From assembly GCA_016203765.1 (NCBI GenBank), contig JACQMB010000116.1, positions 1 through 12,131 of the forward strand: a stretch of DNA of 12,131 nt. The letters are read 5' to 3'. This DNA comes from Deltaproteobacteria bacterium (GTDB lineage: Bacteria > UBA10199 > SPLOWO2-01-44-7). Of the stretch, positions 6,128 through 12,131 are shown piece after piece. The notes under the pieces were generated by a model, which was not told the DNA's origin, made no database searches, and was given only the letters and a program-made list of their open reading frames with translations. A program made the position numbers and the translations under genes. Within the stretch, counting starts at the first letter, position 1. Every line of letters begins with the position of its first letter.

Positions 6128-6834
6128 AAATAGGCGATCCACAAACTAACAAAGCCCAAACCGGAGAGCAACACCATTTTCCGGCCGGAGAGCGTCCCCG
6201 CCCGCTTCGGCACCATCCAGCCGTAAAAACCCCATGCCGCCAGGGCCAGGAGGATATGCGCCGGCGTCACCTCCAATCGCAAAAAGGCCCCCGAAATCAA
6301 AACCAGGGTTAAAAACACAAAACCCAGACGCAAAAACAAACTGGCCCATTTTTCATTTAACAACAAAGGAGGGAGGCGCCACGAAAGGGCCTCCCACTTT
6401 TTTTGTTTCAGACTCCAGCCCTGAATCCAAAAACTCAAACCCAGCACCAGATTGCCGATCAACAGGACCAGCGTGGCCACCGCCAGCAGGATGTGCACCG
6501 TGATCAAACCGGTGAACGCGATTCGTTCGGAAAGGGAAAAAATAAATAAAATCAACGCCGGCGGCAGAAACAGGGAGCCCAGGCCCTGCCAAGGCTTTAG
6601 CCGGGTCAGCCCGAAAAACAACAGGACAATCCCCAGGGAAAGAACCGCCAGGGGGGAGAGTTGATTTTGGGCGTAGAGAAAGCCCAGGTAAACCGCGTGC
6701 AACAGGGCGCCGAAACCGGTCAAAACGGCGGCGGCCGCGTGCAAGCCCTTTCGACCGCGCAAAAACAGGGACAAATAGCAGAGACTGGCCGAAAAATAGA
6801 GAATCAACATGGGGACCAGGCACCAAATGATCAT
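6118..6834 (-). CDS. HemX/CcsA-like cytochrome c assembly-family membrane protein
   Basis: A 238-residue, highly hydrophobic protein with about eight predicted membrane helices, fitting the Cytochrom_C_asm (CcsA/CcmC/HemX) family. Conserved-type histidines are visible at H46 (LLHAVYLG), H114 (ITVHILLAVATLVLL, the best match to the family's 'H-x2-L/S' helix) and H193 (TPAHILLALAAWGFYGWM). A classic tryptophan-rich WWD haem-handling motif is not evident, so HemX is preferred over a true CcsA haem transporter. HemX proteins are encoded directly before hemA in several bacteria and influence GluTR level or haem supply. The start ATG overlaps the yraN stop (ATGA), and the stop overlaps a possible hemA start (TAATG), so the three genes are probably translated in a coupled way. 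Confidence 0.72.
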   Translation of the reverse strand: MIIWCLVPMLILYFSASLCYLSLFLRGRKGLHAAAAVLTGFGALLHAVYLGFLYAQNQLSPLAVLSLGIVLLFFGLTRLKPWQGLGSLFLPPALILFIFSLSERIAFTGLITVHILLAVATLVLLIGNLVLGLSFWIQGWSLKQKKWEALSWRLPPLLLNEKWASLFLRLGFVFLTLVLISGAFLRLEVTPAHILLALAAWGFYGWMVPKRAGTLSGRKMVLLSGLGFVSLWIAYLWN

Positions 6835-7190
6835 GTTATGTCCGCAATAAAAGTAACCTCCGGCTCCCCGCCGGATAAATCAATGCCCAGCAAAGAGAGA
6901 TGCAAATGGGTATTCGATATTTTGTTGCCTTGGGCATAGGCCGCGGCCATTTTTTTCAGCCGTTCCTGCCGGAACCAGGGGAAATTTTCGACCGGTTTTC
7001 CGCGCGAGTGATCCGCGCGCGTCTTGACCTCGACAAAATAATATTCGCCGTTTTTGGTGCAGACAATGTCGATTTCTCCGAACCGGGTCCGGAAATTCCG
7101 GACCAACGGACGAAAACCCGCTTGCTCCAAATAGGCGACGGCCAGGTCTTCCCCCTGCCTGCCCAGCGCCTGGCTCGGCTTGACTTTCAC
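6831..7190 (-). CDS. yraN: YraN / UPF0102-family putative nuclease
   Basis: A 119-residue protein with the full UPF0102 pattern: LGRQGEDLAVAYLEQAGFRPLVRN, then GEID (G38-D41), then YYFVEVKTR (E54, K56). D41, E54 and K56 form a PD-(D/E)xK nuclease-like core, as in Holliday-junction resolvases; the cellular role of the family is not settled. The start is the GTG at 7188-7190, supported by AAGGTGAG a few nt upstream and by the MKVKPSQALGRQGE N terminus. It is the first gene of the yraN-hemX-hemA-tRNA unit and is divergent from rpmB, with only 26 bp between the start codons. The rpmB promoter therefore probably overlaps the beginning of yraN. Confidence 0.93.
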   Translation of the reverse strand: MKVKPSQALGRQGEDLAVAYLEQAGFRPLVRNFRTRFGEIDIVCTKNGEYYFVEVKTRADHSRGKPVENFPWFRQERLKKMAAAYAQGNKISNTHLHLSLLGIDLSGGEPEVTFIADIT

Positions 7191-7206
7191 AGGCTCACCT
7201 TATAGA
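7180..7206 (+). promoter_or_regulatory. Candidate rpmB promoter overlapping the yraN start
   Basis: TTGACT (7180-7185, 5/6 match to the -35 consensus) and TATAGA (7201-7206, 4/6 match to -10) are separated by 15 bp, shorter than ideal. Transcription would begin near 7212-7214, only a few nt before the rpmB ATG at 7217. No Shine-Dalgarno precedes rpmB (TAGAAGAATCGGCC), so a very short leader is compatible. Weak call. Confidence 0.3.
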
Positions 7207-7216
7207 AGAATCGGCC

Positions 7217-7408
7217 ATGGCAAGACAATGCAAAATTTGCGGGAAGCAGGCGGTCACCGGAAACAAGATATCCCACTCCAACATCAAGACCAAGACCCGC
7301 AATCACCCCAACCTGCAGAAGGTATGCGCCTTTTTCGAAGGCCAGGTCCGGCACATCCTGGTCTGCACCCGGTGTATCCGCTCCGGCCTGGTCCAAAAAA
7401 CGGCCTGA
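7217..7408 (+). CDS. rpmB: Ribosomal protein bL28
   Basis: A 63-residue large-subunit protein of typical length. The N terminus MARQCKICGKQAVTGNKISHS, the NxKTKTR region, PNLQKV and the C-terminal ILVCTRCIRSGLV are all characteristic. Two CxxC pairs (C5/C8 and C50/C53) mark the zinc-binding (C+) form of bL28, as opposed to the cysteine-free form that many bacteria use under zinc limitation. It stands alone on the plus strand between divergent yraN and convergent HNH genes. There is no visible Shine-Dalgarno site; see the candidate promoter just upstream. Confidence 0.96.
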   Translation: MARQCKICGKQAVTGNKISHSNIKTKTRNHPNLQKVCAFFEGQVRHILVCTRCIRSGLVQKTA

Positions 7409-7410
7409 TA

Positions 7411-7485
7411 ATGAAGACAGGATTCCTCCTGCTTCTTTTACTGCCCCCCGTTTTTGGCGCGCCACTGATTGTGGGTCCGGCATAA
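7411..7485 (+). other. Short signal-peptide-like reading frame after rpmB
   Basis: Two bases after the rpmB stop, an ATG opens a 24-codon frame beginning MKTGFLLLLLLPPVFGAP and ending at TAA (7483-7485). The Lys followed by a poly-Leu core and a VFGA cleavage-like site look like a secretory signal peptide. The distal 48 nt are antisense to the HNH gene end. It may be a remnant of a secreted-protein gene cut off by the incoming HNH block, or chance. No dedicated ribosome site is visible. Confidence 0.2.
7418..7440 (+). terminator. Weak candidate terminator of rpmB
   Basis: CAGGA (7418-7422) and TCCTG (7427-7431) form a 5-bp stem with a TTCC loop, followed by CTTCTTTTA. The position between the convergent rpmB and HNH gene ends fits a terminator, but the stem is short and the T-tract is broken. 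Confidence 0.3.
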
Positions 7486-8421
7486 CAGCCGAATATTTTC
7501 GGTATCGTCAGACACTCCACCCAACACCCACGGTTGAATGTGGTCGAATTCCAGCCATGCCTTTTCACCGCATTGTTTTCCATCCTGACTCGTATACTGA
7601 CACCGACCTCTATCCCGAACCCAAACCTGGTCTTTGATGCGTTGTGGAATTCGTCGAGAGGAAGAAGTAGCACGACCCTTTTGAAGGGGGTCGTGCTGCT
7701 TCTTTCTTGCTATTCTCCTCTCCGGATCTCTCTTTTCAAGGAAGGATTCTAGGGCTTCATTGATTATATCTTCCAGTTTTCCGTGCGGATGCTTATGACG
7801 AAGAATCTGCCTGGCCTTCTCCAGTTTTTTTCTTAATTCAGCACTTCCGGTGAATTTGAAGACAACACTCTCTTCTGTAATGGGTTTAATCGTTTCAGGA
7901 CGAGGTTTTGGGACAATAATCCCCGGGCTTTTTGTATTATCCGACCTACATTCGCCGGCGAATGTGGTTTGTGATGGCTGAGGAAGTTTTCGGATGAAGT
8001 CGGGCGCATCTTCCTGGGGTGCAAGGCCGGCGACCAACTGTTCGACCTCCCGCTTGGTTTTGTGGCAGGCCTTTTTCAACAGGACCTCATGATTTTCTCC
8101 ATTCAAAAGAGGGCTTAATAGGGAGACGCCTTCCAGATGGATTTTGCCCTCTTCAATCAAGGAATAAATAACAGGAAACTCTTTGGCCGTTCTGGCCACC
8201 TGAATTCTTTTGCAGGTGGAGCCTTCGGATAAATGGAGTTCCTCGAGACAATATTTAAACAGAGAAGAATAGCCTAATTCAGCATAGACCCTGCGACTAT
8301 CCACTTCGGTCAAGTGAGCCAAGAAAGCGGCCTGGGCCTTTCGCTCGTCGGAGGCCAAGATTTTGAGTTTGATGACCAGTTCCTGATTGGTCAGTTTGGA
8401 ACAATCGTATTGTGGATTCAT
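7438..8421 (-). CDS. HNH endonuclease with N-terminal helical domain
   Basis: A 327-residue protein starting at the ATG at 8421 (MNPQYDCSKLTNQELV), supported by AAAGGA about 9-10 nt upstream; a longer frame from 8457 has no such support. The N-terminal ~130 residues are helical and charged, as in HNH proteins with a DUF222-type front domain (LTNQELVIKLKILASDERKAQAAFLAHLTEVDSRRVYAELGYSSLF). A Pro-rich linker follows, then a helical piece SAELRKKLEKARQILRHKHP and a C-terminal HNH module. That module has RIKDQVWVRDRGRCQY, a second Cys in KQCGE, FD293-H294, GG, N309, LLC314 and H317-N318. This is the betabetaalpha-metal nuclease fold; the target is unknown. Oddities: the linker contains an 18-bp palindrome (7948-7965), and the segment before the HNH module is encoded by an inverted repeat (7661-7705). 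It faces rpmB convergently and is divergent from the 135-residue orphan. Base composition is more AT-rich than the flanking housekeeping genes, so it was probably acquired. Confidence 0.85.
   Translation of the reverse strand: MNPQYDCSKLTNQELVIKLKILASDERKAQAAFLAHLTEVDSRRVYAELGYSSLFKYCLEELHLSEGSTCKRIQVARTAKEFPVIYSLIEEGKIHLEGVSLLSPLLNGENHEVLLKKACHKTKREVEQLVAGLAPQEDAPDFIRKLPQPSQTTFAGECRSDNTKSPGIIVPKPRPETIKPITEESVVFKFTGSAELRKKLEKARQILRHKHPHGKLEDIINEALESFLEKRDPERRIARKKQHDPLQKGRATSSSRRIPQRIKDQVWVRDRGRCQYTSQDGKQCGEKAWLEFDHIQPWVLGGVSDDTENIRLLCRTHNQWRAKNGGQ
7661..7705. repeat. 18-bp-arm inverted repeat within the HNH gene
   Basis: Left arm 7661-7678 (GAAGAAGTAGCACGACCC) and right arm 7688-7705 (GGGTCGTGCTGCTTCTTT) pair over 18 positions with two mismatches, one of which is a G-U wobble in plus-strand RNA. 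The loop is 9 nt (TTTTGAAGG). It encodes the hinge before the HNH module (around KKQHDPLQKGRATSSS). Such a stem is unusual inside a coding region. Confidence 0.85.
7948..7965. repeat. Palindrome copy 1, inside the HNH gene
   Basis: ACATTCGCCGGCGAATGT is a perfect 18-bp palindrome. It is in register with the codons, so it reads T-F-A-G-E-C from the HNH strand and would read the same on the other strand. It lies in the linker between the two HNH protein domains. Confidence 0.95.
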
Positions 8422-8844
8422 GATGGGTTTTCCTTTCTGAGAGGGACTGTACCACAACTTTTTTGGGGCGTTGGTTTGCGTTTTAAGACAAATTTAGTGA
8501 AATATGATCGCCGTTGGCATTCCAAAAACAACATCGCGGCAAATGTAATAATAATGAGCCTCAGGGGGCGAATTTGCGAGATTCAAATGGCGAACGAAAA
8601 TCCAAAAAGGGGCCCAAAAGCCGGTGTCAAGAAAAAAATGAGCTCAAAACAAAATATTTTTTATTGAAGAACCCCTTAACAACATTCGCCGGCGAATGTT
8701 CCTAAGATGCCAAAAAAATACAAGGTAACTGATCGATATTATTTAAGTTTTAAAAAACCAAAAAAACATTTTTTTTCACGCAACTTTTTTGTAGATGTGA
8801 CGATGATGTATGGTAGAGGGGGTTAAACCAAAGGAGATTTTCAT
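8422..8844. other. AT-rich stretch without a convincing gene
   Basis: This 423-bp region separates the divergent HNH and orphan genes. It contains the second palindrome copy (8681-8700), CAACTTTTTTG at 8455-8465, an A7-CA-T8 tract at 8760-8776 that is probably bent DNA, and ACGCAACTTTTTTG at 8778-8791. Short plus-strand frames exist (for example 8514-8705), but they lack a ribosome site and any protein-like pattern. No RNA gene was recognised. It presumably carries both promoters; I could not place a good -35/-10 pair for either gene. Confidence 0.5.
8681..8700. repeat. Palindrome copy 2, upstream of the HNH gene
   Basis: AACATTCGCCGGCGAATGTT is a perfect 20-bp palindrome whose inner 18 bp are identical to the copy within the HNH gene. 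It lies 260 bp upstream of the HNH start and 145 bp upstream of the orphan start. No T-tract follows on either strand, so it is not an ordinary terminator. Confidence 0.95.
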
Positions 8845-9252
8845 ATGTCACTCTTCAAGGGATGTGCCGCCGTTGATAATGGCTTTTCATTTTTTCGTGC
8901 TGTTTATGTTAGTTTGGATGCCCCTCTGCAGGTAATTCCTTCTCGGTTTAAATCAAAGTCGGTGCCTACCCAAATGAAAAAAGATGATGGCCAAGTAGTC
9001 AATTTTTATAGTGTTGTTTCAGACTTTTATCCAAGTCCCGGTGACAGACCGGTCGTCCAGTTTCAATACTACCCAAATAGAAAATTTGGAAACCAATACC
9101 AAGCCGTCTTATTTAACAGAAAAGGGGAGATTGAAAAAGTTTGGAGAGAAGGAGCATTTTGGGATTGTAGTTATTTCTATAAAGATACGTTAACTAAGCA
9201 AGAAAAATTTCTTGTAGGTGCCCTCTTAGCGCTGGGATATTGCGTGGATTAG
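8845..9252 (+). CDS. Orphan hypothetical protein (135 aa)
   Basis: A 135-residue frame with a good Shine-Dalgarno AAGGAG (8831-8836), 8 nt before the ATG, so it is very likely translated. I do not recognise the family. There is no signal peptide or membrane segment. The sequence is rich in aromatic residues (FSFFRAVYV, VVNFYSVVSDFYPSP, VQFQYYPNRKFGNQY, FWDCSYFY) and suggests a mostly beta fold, with a helical C terminus (TKQEKFLVGALLALGYCVD). Four cysteines are not arranged as a clear metal site (one near the N terminus, one in FWDCSYF, one in GYCVD; the fourth is not certain). Codon use is AT-rich (many TTT, AAA, TTA) compared with spoT beside it, which suggests horizontal acquisition. It is convergent with spoT (24-bp gap) and divergent from the HNH gene, forming the right edge of the accessory block. 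Confidence 0.7.
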   Translation: MSLFKGCAAVDNGFSFFRAVYVSLDAPLQVIPSRFKSKSVPTQMKKDDGQVVNFYSVVSDFYPSPGDRPVVQFQYYPNRKFGNQYQAVLFNRKGEIEKVWREGAFWDCSYFYKDTLTKQEKFLVGALLALGYCVD

Positions 9253-9276
9253 TAATAATAAACTAAGCCTTCTGCT

Positions 9277-11436
9277 TCACCCCCTCACCCTTTCCACCGA
9301 CACAATCCCCTTTACCCGCTCCAGGGATTTGATGACGTGGCGGAGTTGGGCGATGCCGGTGATTTCCACGTCAAAGGTGTTGACCGAGCGCTGGTCTTCG
9401 GTGGAGCGGGAGGTGGCCTGGGAGATGTTGACCCCCTGGGAGGTGATCGCCTCACTCATCGCCTGCAGCATTCCGGGGCGGTTGACGCAGAGGACGCGAA
9501 TTTTGGCGATGCGGGCGACCGGATGTTTTGTATCCCACTCCACACGGACCCTTCGGTCCGAATCGGTGGCCAGGAGCTTGGAGCAGTCGCTGACATGCAC
9601 GCTCACCCCCTTGCCGCGGGTCACATAACCGGTGATCGGGTCGCCCGGGACCGGATCGCAGCATTTGCCGAAACTGATCAGCACGTCGGAGACCCCGCGC
9701 ACCTTGACCTGGCCCGTGCCTTGGCCGGTAATCTTTTTGACCAGGCGGGAAATCGTCGATTCCTTGACCTCTTTTTGTTCCTGAAGTTTTTCCCTGGGGA
9801 CGACTTTTTCGATCAGATCGGCCGGCAGGAGTTTGCCGTAACCGATGGCCGAGAGCACCGCCTCCTCATTCCGGTAGGGAGACTCCTTCATGTATTTTTC
9901 AATTTGAGGATCTTTCAGCAGTTTTCCGGCCGATAGGCCGAATCGCTCGCAGGCCCTTTCCAGCAACTCCTTGCCCACCTGCCCGCTCTGCTGATGCTCC
10001 TCCAGTCTTAAAAACTGGCGAATCTTCGCCTTCGCCTTGGAAGTCTTAACGAACTTGAGCCAGTCCCGGTTGGGGTGCGTGTCTTTTTTGGTCAAAATCT
10101 CGACGGAGTCCCCGCTGTGGAGATGGTAACTCAGCGGCACGATTTTTCCGTTGACCCTCGCCCCCACGCAGGCGTGCCCCACCTCGGAATGGATGGCGTA
10201 GGCGAAATCGACGGGGGTGGAGCCGCGCGGCAGTTCGCGCAATTCCCCCTTGGGCGTGAAAATATAAACGTCGTCGGCAAAGAGATCGAGTTTGACGGTG
10301 TCCAAAAATTCGGCCGGGTCCTTCAGTTCTTTCTGCCACTCGAGCAGGCGGCGGATCCACTGGAACTTCATCTCGTCTTCCGATTTTTTGCCCCCCTTCC
10401 CCTCCTTGTAGCGCCAGTGAGCCGCGACCCCCTCTTCGGCGATCTCGTGCATCTTGTGCGTTCGGATCTGAAATTCGACCCGCTCCCCCTCCGGGCCGAT
10501 CACCGTGGTGTGGAGCGACTGGTAGTTGTTGGCCTTCGGCATGGCGATATAATCCTTGAAGCGCCCGGGGATTGGCCGCCAGAGGGAGTGGATCAATCCC
10601 AGGACCTCATAGCATTGCGGCAGGGTGTCGATCAAAATCCTAAAGGCGATGATATCGTGGACCTCATCGAACGGAATCTTTTGGGCCTCCATCTTGCGCT
10701 GAATGCTGTAATAGTGTTTGTGCCGGCCCGAGACCTCCGAGCGGATCTCGTTTTCCGCCAGGATCTGTTCCACGATTTTTTTGACCTTGGTGATATATTT
10801 TTTTCTCTTTTCCTGCCGGCTCCGGATCTGCTCGTCCAGCATCCGGTAGACGTCGGGCTTGAGATATTTTAACGACAAATCCTCCAACTCGATTTTGAAG
10901 GCCTGCATCCCCAGCCGGTTGGCGATCGGGGCGTAGATATCCAAACTTTCCTGGGCGATATCCATCTGTTTGTCTTCGGGCATGGCCTCCAGGGTGCGCA
11001 TGTTGTGCACCCGGTCGGCCAGCTTGATGAGAATGACCCGGATATCCTGAGCCATCGCCATGATCATCTTGCGAAAATTTTCGGCCTGCGCCTCCTCGGA
11101 AGTGGTAAATTTGATTTTGCCCAGCTTGGTCACGCCGTCGACCAGTTGTCTGACCTCTTCGCCGAAACGGTTTTCAACCTCCTCAAGGGTCACGGAGGTG
11201 TCCTCCACCGTGTCGTGCAGGATGGCCGCGGCGATGGTCGGCACATCCATCTTCAACTCGGCCAAAATGACGGCTACCCCCAAAGGGTGTGAAACATAAG
11301 GCTCTCCGGAGCGGCGCCGCTGGCCTTCGTGCGCCTTGGCGGCGAAAAGATAGGCCTTTTTGACGACATCCAGGTCGGCGCCGGGAAGATTGCGGGTGAT
11401 CGCATCAAGCAGATCGTCTAAACGGGGCATAAGCAT
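9277..11436 (-). CDS. spoT: Bifunctional (p)ppGpp synthetase/hydrolase (Rel/SpoT)
   Basis: A full-length RSH enzyme of 719 residues that makes and degrades the alarmone (p)ppGpp. The HD hydrolase domain has H50 (YVSHP), H74-D75 and E78-D79 (LHDTVEDT). The synthetase domain has R292-F-K-D295, the RxKD form of bifunctional Rel/SpoT rather than the ExDD form of RelA, then YIAMPKANNYQSLHTTV and EFQIRT. A TGS domain follows (VYIFTPKGELRELPRGSTPVDFAYAIH), then a conserved-cysteine region (GKCCDPVPGD, VSDCSKL) and a C-terminal ACT domain (IRVLCVNRPGMLQAMSEAI to the end). All domains appear complete and catalytic residues intact. It starts 6 nt after the gmk stop; an in-frame ATG two codons downstream is an alternative start, and neither has a strong ribosome site, so coupling to gmk translation is likely. 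rpoZ, often found between gmk and spoT, is missing here. Confidence 0.95.
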   Translation of the reverse strand: MLMPRLDDLLDAITRNLPGADLDVVKKAYLFAAKAHEGQRRRSGEPYVSHPLGVAVILAELKMDVPTIAAAILHDTVEDTSVTLEEVENRFGEEVRQLVDGVTKLGKIKFTTSEEAQAENFRKMIMAMAQDIRVILIKLADRVHNMRTLEAMPEDKQMDIAQESLDIYAPIANRLGMQAFKIELEDLSLKYLKPDVYRMLDEQIRSRQEKRKKYITKVKKIVEQILAENEIRSEVSGRHKHYYSIQRKMEAQKIPFDEVHDIIAFRILIDTLPQCYEVLGLIHSLWRPIPGRFKDYIAMPKANNYQSLHTTVIGPEGERVEFQIRTHKMHEIAEEGVAAHWRYKEGKGGKKSEDEMKFQWIRRLLEWQKELKDPAEFLDTVKLDLFADDVYIFTPKGELRELPRGSTPVDFAYAIHSEVGHACVGARVNGKIVPLSYHLHSGDSVEILTKKDTHPNRDWLKFVKTSKAKAKIRQFLRLEEHQQSGQVGKELLERACERFGLSAGKLLKDPQIEKYMKESPYRNEEAVLSAIGYGKLLPADLIEKVVPREKLQEQKEVKESTISRLVKKITGQGTGQVKVRGVSDVLISFGKCCDPVPGDPITGYVTRGKGVSVHVSDCSKLLATDSDRRVRVEWDTKHPVARIAKIRVLCVNRPGMLQAMSEAITSQGVNISQATSRSTEDQRSVNTFDVEITGIAQLRHVIKSLERVKGIVSVERVRG

Positions 11437-11442
11437 TCAATA

Positions 11443-11997
11443 TCACAGTTTTAAAATCCTCTCAATGGCCCGGCAGGCCTGATGAAGTTGGTCATTGATC
11501 ACTTGATGGTCGTAGTGATCTTTAAACGCAACCTCTTTTGTGGCGTTGGTCAGGCGGAGGCGGCGTTCTTGCTCCGAATCGGTCTTGCGTTCCAGCAGAC
11601 GCCGTTCCAATTCCTCCTCGGAGGGGGGGAGCAAAAAAATGCTGACCGCGCGGTCGGCGTACATCTTTTTGAGATTCATCCCCCCCTGCACGTCGAGATC
11701 GAGCAAAACATCTTTCCCTTCTTTAAGCCATTGTTCCAGCGGTTCCTTCGGCGTGCCGTAGCAGGCGTTGTGGACCTCGGCCCATTCCGCAAGTCTCCCC
11801 TTTTCAACCCCTTTTTTAAACTCCCCCTCACCAACAAAATGATAATCCTTCCCGTCGGTTTCCTGACTCCGCCGGGGACGGGTGGTCCAGGAGACCGAAT
11901 GAATCATGTTGGGGTGGCGTTCGAGGAGGTGATGAATCACGGAGGTCTTGCCCGCGCCGGAGGGGGCGGAAATAATGATTAACCGTCCCCGGGTCAT
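11443..11997 (-). CDS. gmk: Guanylate kinase
   Basis: Phosphorylates GMP to GDP with ATP, feeding GTP and (p)ppGpp pools. The P-loop is S13-G-A-G-K-T18 (IIISAPSGAGKTS). GMP-binding residues are visible in SVSWTTRPRR (S35, R39, R42) with GKDYHF, the WAEVHNACYGTP segment and the DLDVQGGMNLK core. Near the end, the LID-like SEEELERRLLERKTDSEQERRLRL segment is normal. At 184 residues it is slightly shorter than the usual ~205. The ATG overlaps the yicC stop (ATGA), and spoT follows after 6 nt, giving one tightly packed operon. Pairing gmk with the alarmone enzyme is common and makes metabolic sense. Confidence 0.96.
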   Translation of the reverse strand: MTRGRLIIISAPSGAGKTSVIHHLLERHPNMIHSVSWTTRPRRSQETDGKDYHFVGEGEFKKGVEKGRLAEWAEVHNACYGTPKEPLEQWLKEGKDVLLDLDVQGGMNLKKMYADRAVSIFLLPPSEEELERRLLERKTDSEQERRLRLTNATKEVAFKDHYDHQVINDQLHQACRAIERILKL

Positions 11998-12131
11998 AAA
12001 ATATTTTGCACCTGTTCCCTCAGGCTTTCCAACAGCGATTTGGCCTCCACCACATGGCTCGAAATTTTGGTGTCGGCGGCCTTGGCCCCGACGGTGTTGA
12101 TCTCCCGGTGCATCTCCTGAATCAGAAAATC
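11994..12131 (-). CDS. yicC: YicC-family protein (3' end only)
   Basis: Only the last 45 codons are in the window. They read FLIQEMHREINTVGAKAADT followed by KISSHVVEAKSLLESLREQ and QNIL, which closely fits the DUF1732 C terminus of YicC/YloC proteins (FLxQEMnREinTigsKa...i...vv..K...e.ireQvqN). Members have been reported to act as endoribonucleases. The stop overlaps the gmk start as ATGA. yicC-gmk is a very common gene order. Confidence 0.92.
   Translation of the reverse strand, partial: DFLIQEMHREINTVGAKAADTKISSHVVEAKSLLESLREQVQNIL

Noticed and set aside
8681..8700. Palindrome considered as an intrinsic terminator
   Set aside because: No U-tract follows on either strand, and an identical core lies in the middle of a coding sequence.
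8514..8705. 63-codon plus-strand frame ending in TTFAGECS through the palindrome
   Set aside because: No Shine-Dalgarno, basic low-complexity composition, and its end simply reads through the palindrome, which gives TFAGEC in this frame on either strand.
10075..10872. 265-codon plus-strand frame opposite spoT
   Set aside because: It is the antisense of conserved synthetase and TGS regions, with no ribosome site or recognisable domain.

Overview
The window looks like a chromosomal segment of an uncultured, moderately GC-rich Gram-negative bacterium. The gene content fits a deltaproteobacterial-type lineage: yicC-gmk-spoT, rpmB, yraN-hemX-hemA, and a GldG/DUF4340 ABC-transporter auxiliary pair. 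This placement is inferred from gene content and protein style only; no 16S or other strong phylogenetic marker is present.

Layout, left to right. (1) 1-2003, plus strand: the 3' part of a GldG-like ABC-transporter auxiliary gene overlaps a DUF4340 gene. These are usually the last two genes of an ABC exporter or gliding-type cluster whose ATPase and permease would lie upstream, outside the window. Both carry in-frame arrays of the same heptanucleotide repeat. (2) 1934-5050: two divergent accessory genes share a 102-bp intergenic region. One is a minus-strand, Ala-rich protein with a possible GNAT acetyltransferase core. The other is a 663-residue M49 (dipeptidyl-peptidase III-like) zinc peptidase with a pentapeptide HELSH zinc site and an EF-hand-like loop near its N terminus. 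(3) 5060-7190, minus strand: the likely operon yraN - hemX/ccsA-like - hemA - tRNA-Val(GAC), with coupled ATGA and TAATG junctions. It combines glutamyl-tRNA reductase, the first enzyme of C5-pathway tetrapyrrole synthesis, with a HemX-type membrane protein. HemA lacks almost all of its C-terminal dimerization domain and ends inside a short dispersed palindromic repeat. (4) 7217-7408, plus strand: rpmB (ribosomal protein bL28). (5) 7438-9252: a more AT-rich accessory block with a minus-strand HNH endonuclease gene, a 423-bp stretch without a convincing gene, and a plus-strand 135-residue orphan. A perfect palindrome, AACATTCGCCGGCGAATGTT, occurs once upstream of the HNH gene, and its 18-bp core recurs inside that gene. 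(6) 9277-12131, minus strand: yicC (partial) - gmk - spoT/rel, a housekeeping nucleotide and stringent-response operon. rpoZ, which often sits between gmk and spoT, is absent from that position.

I find no CRISPR array, transposase, prophage or complete new defence system. The most unusual content is several unrelated families of short repeats placed inside or at the ends of conserved genes: a heptamer array, a 23-nt element nested in a second heptamer array, the hemA-terminal palindrome, and the ACATTCGCCGGCGAATGT palindrome. One of them apparently remodels the end of hemA. The M49/GNAT-like pair and the HNH-palindrome-orphan block are the accessory units most worth following up.
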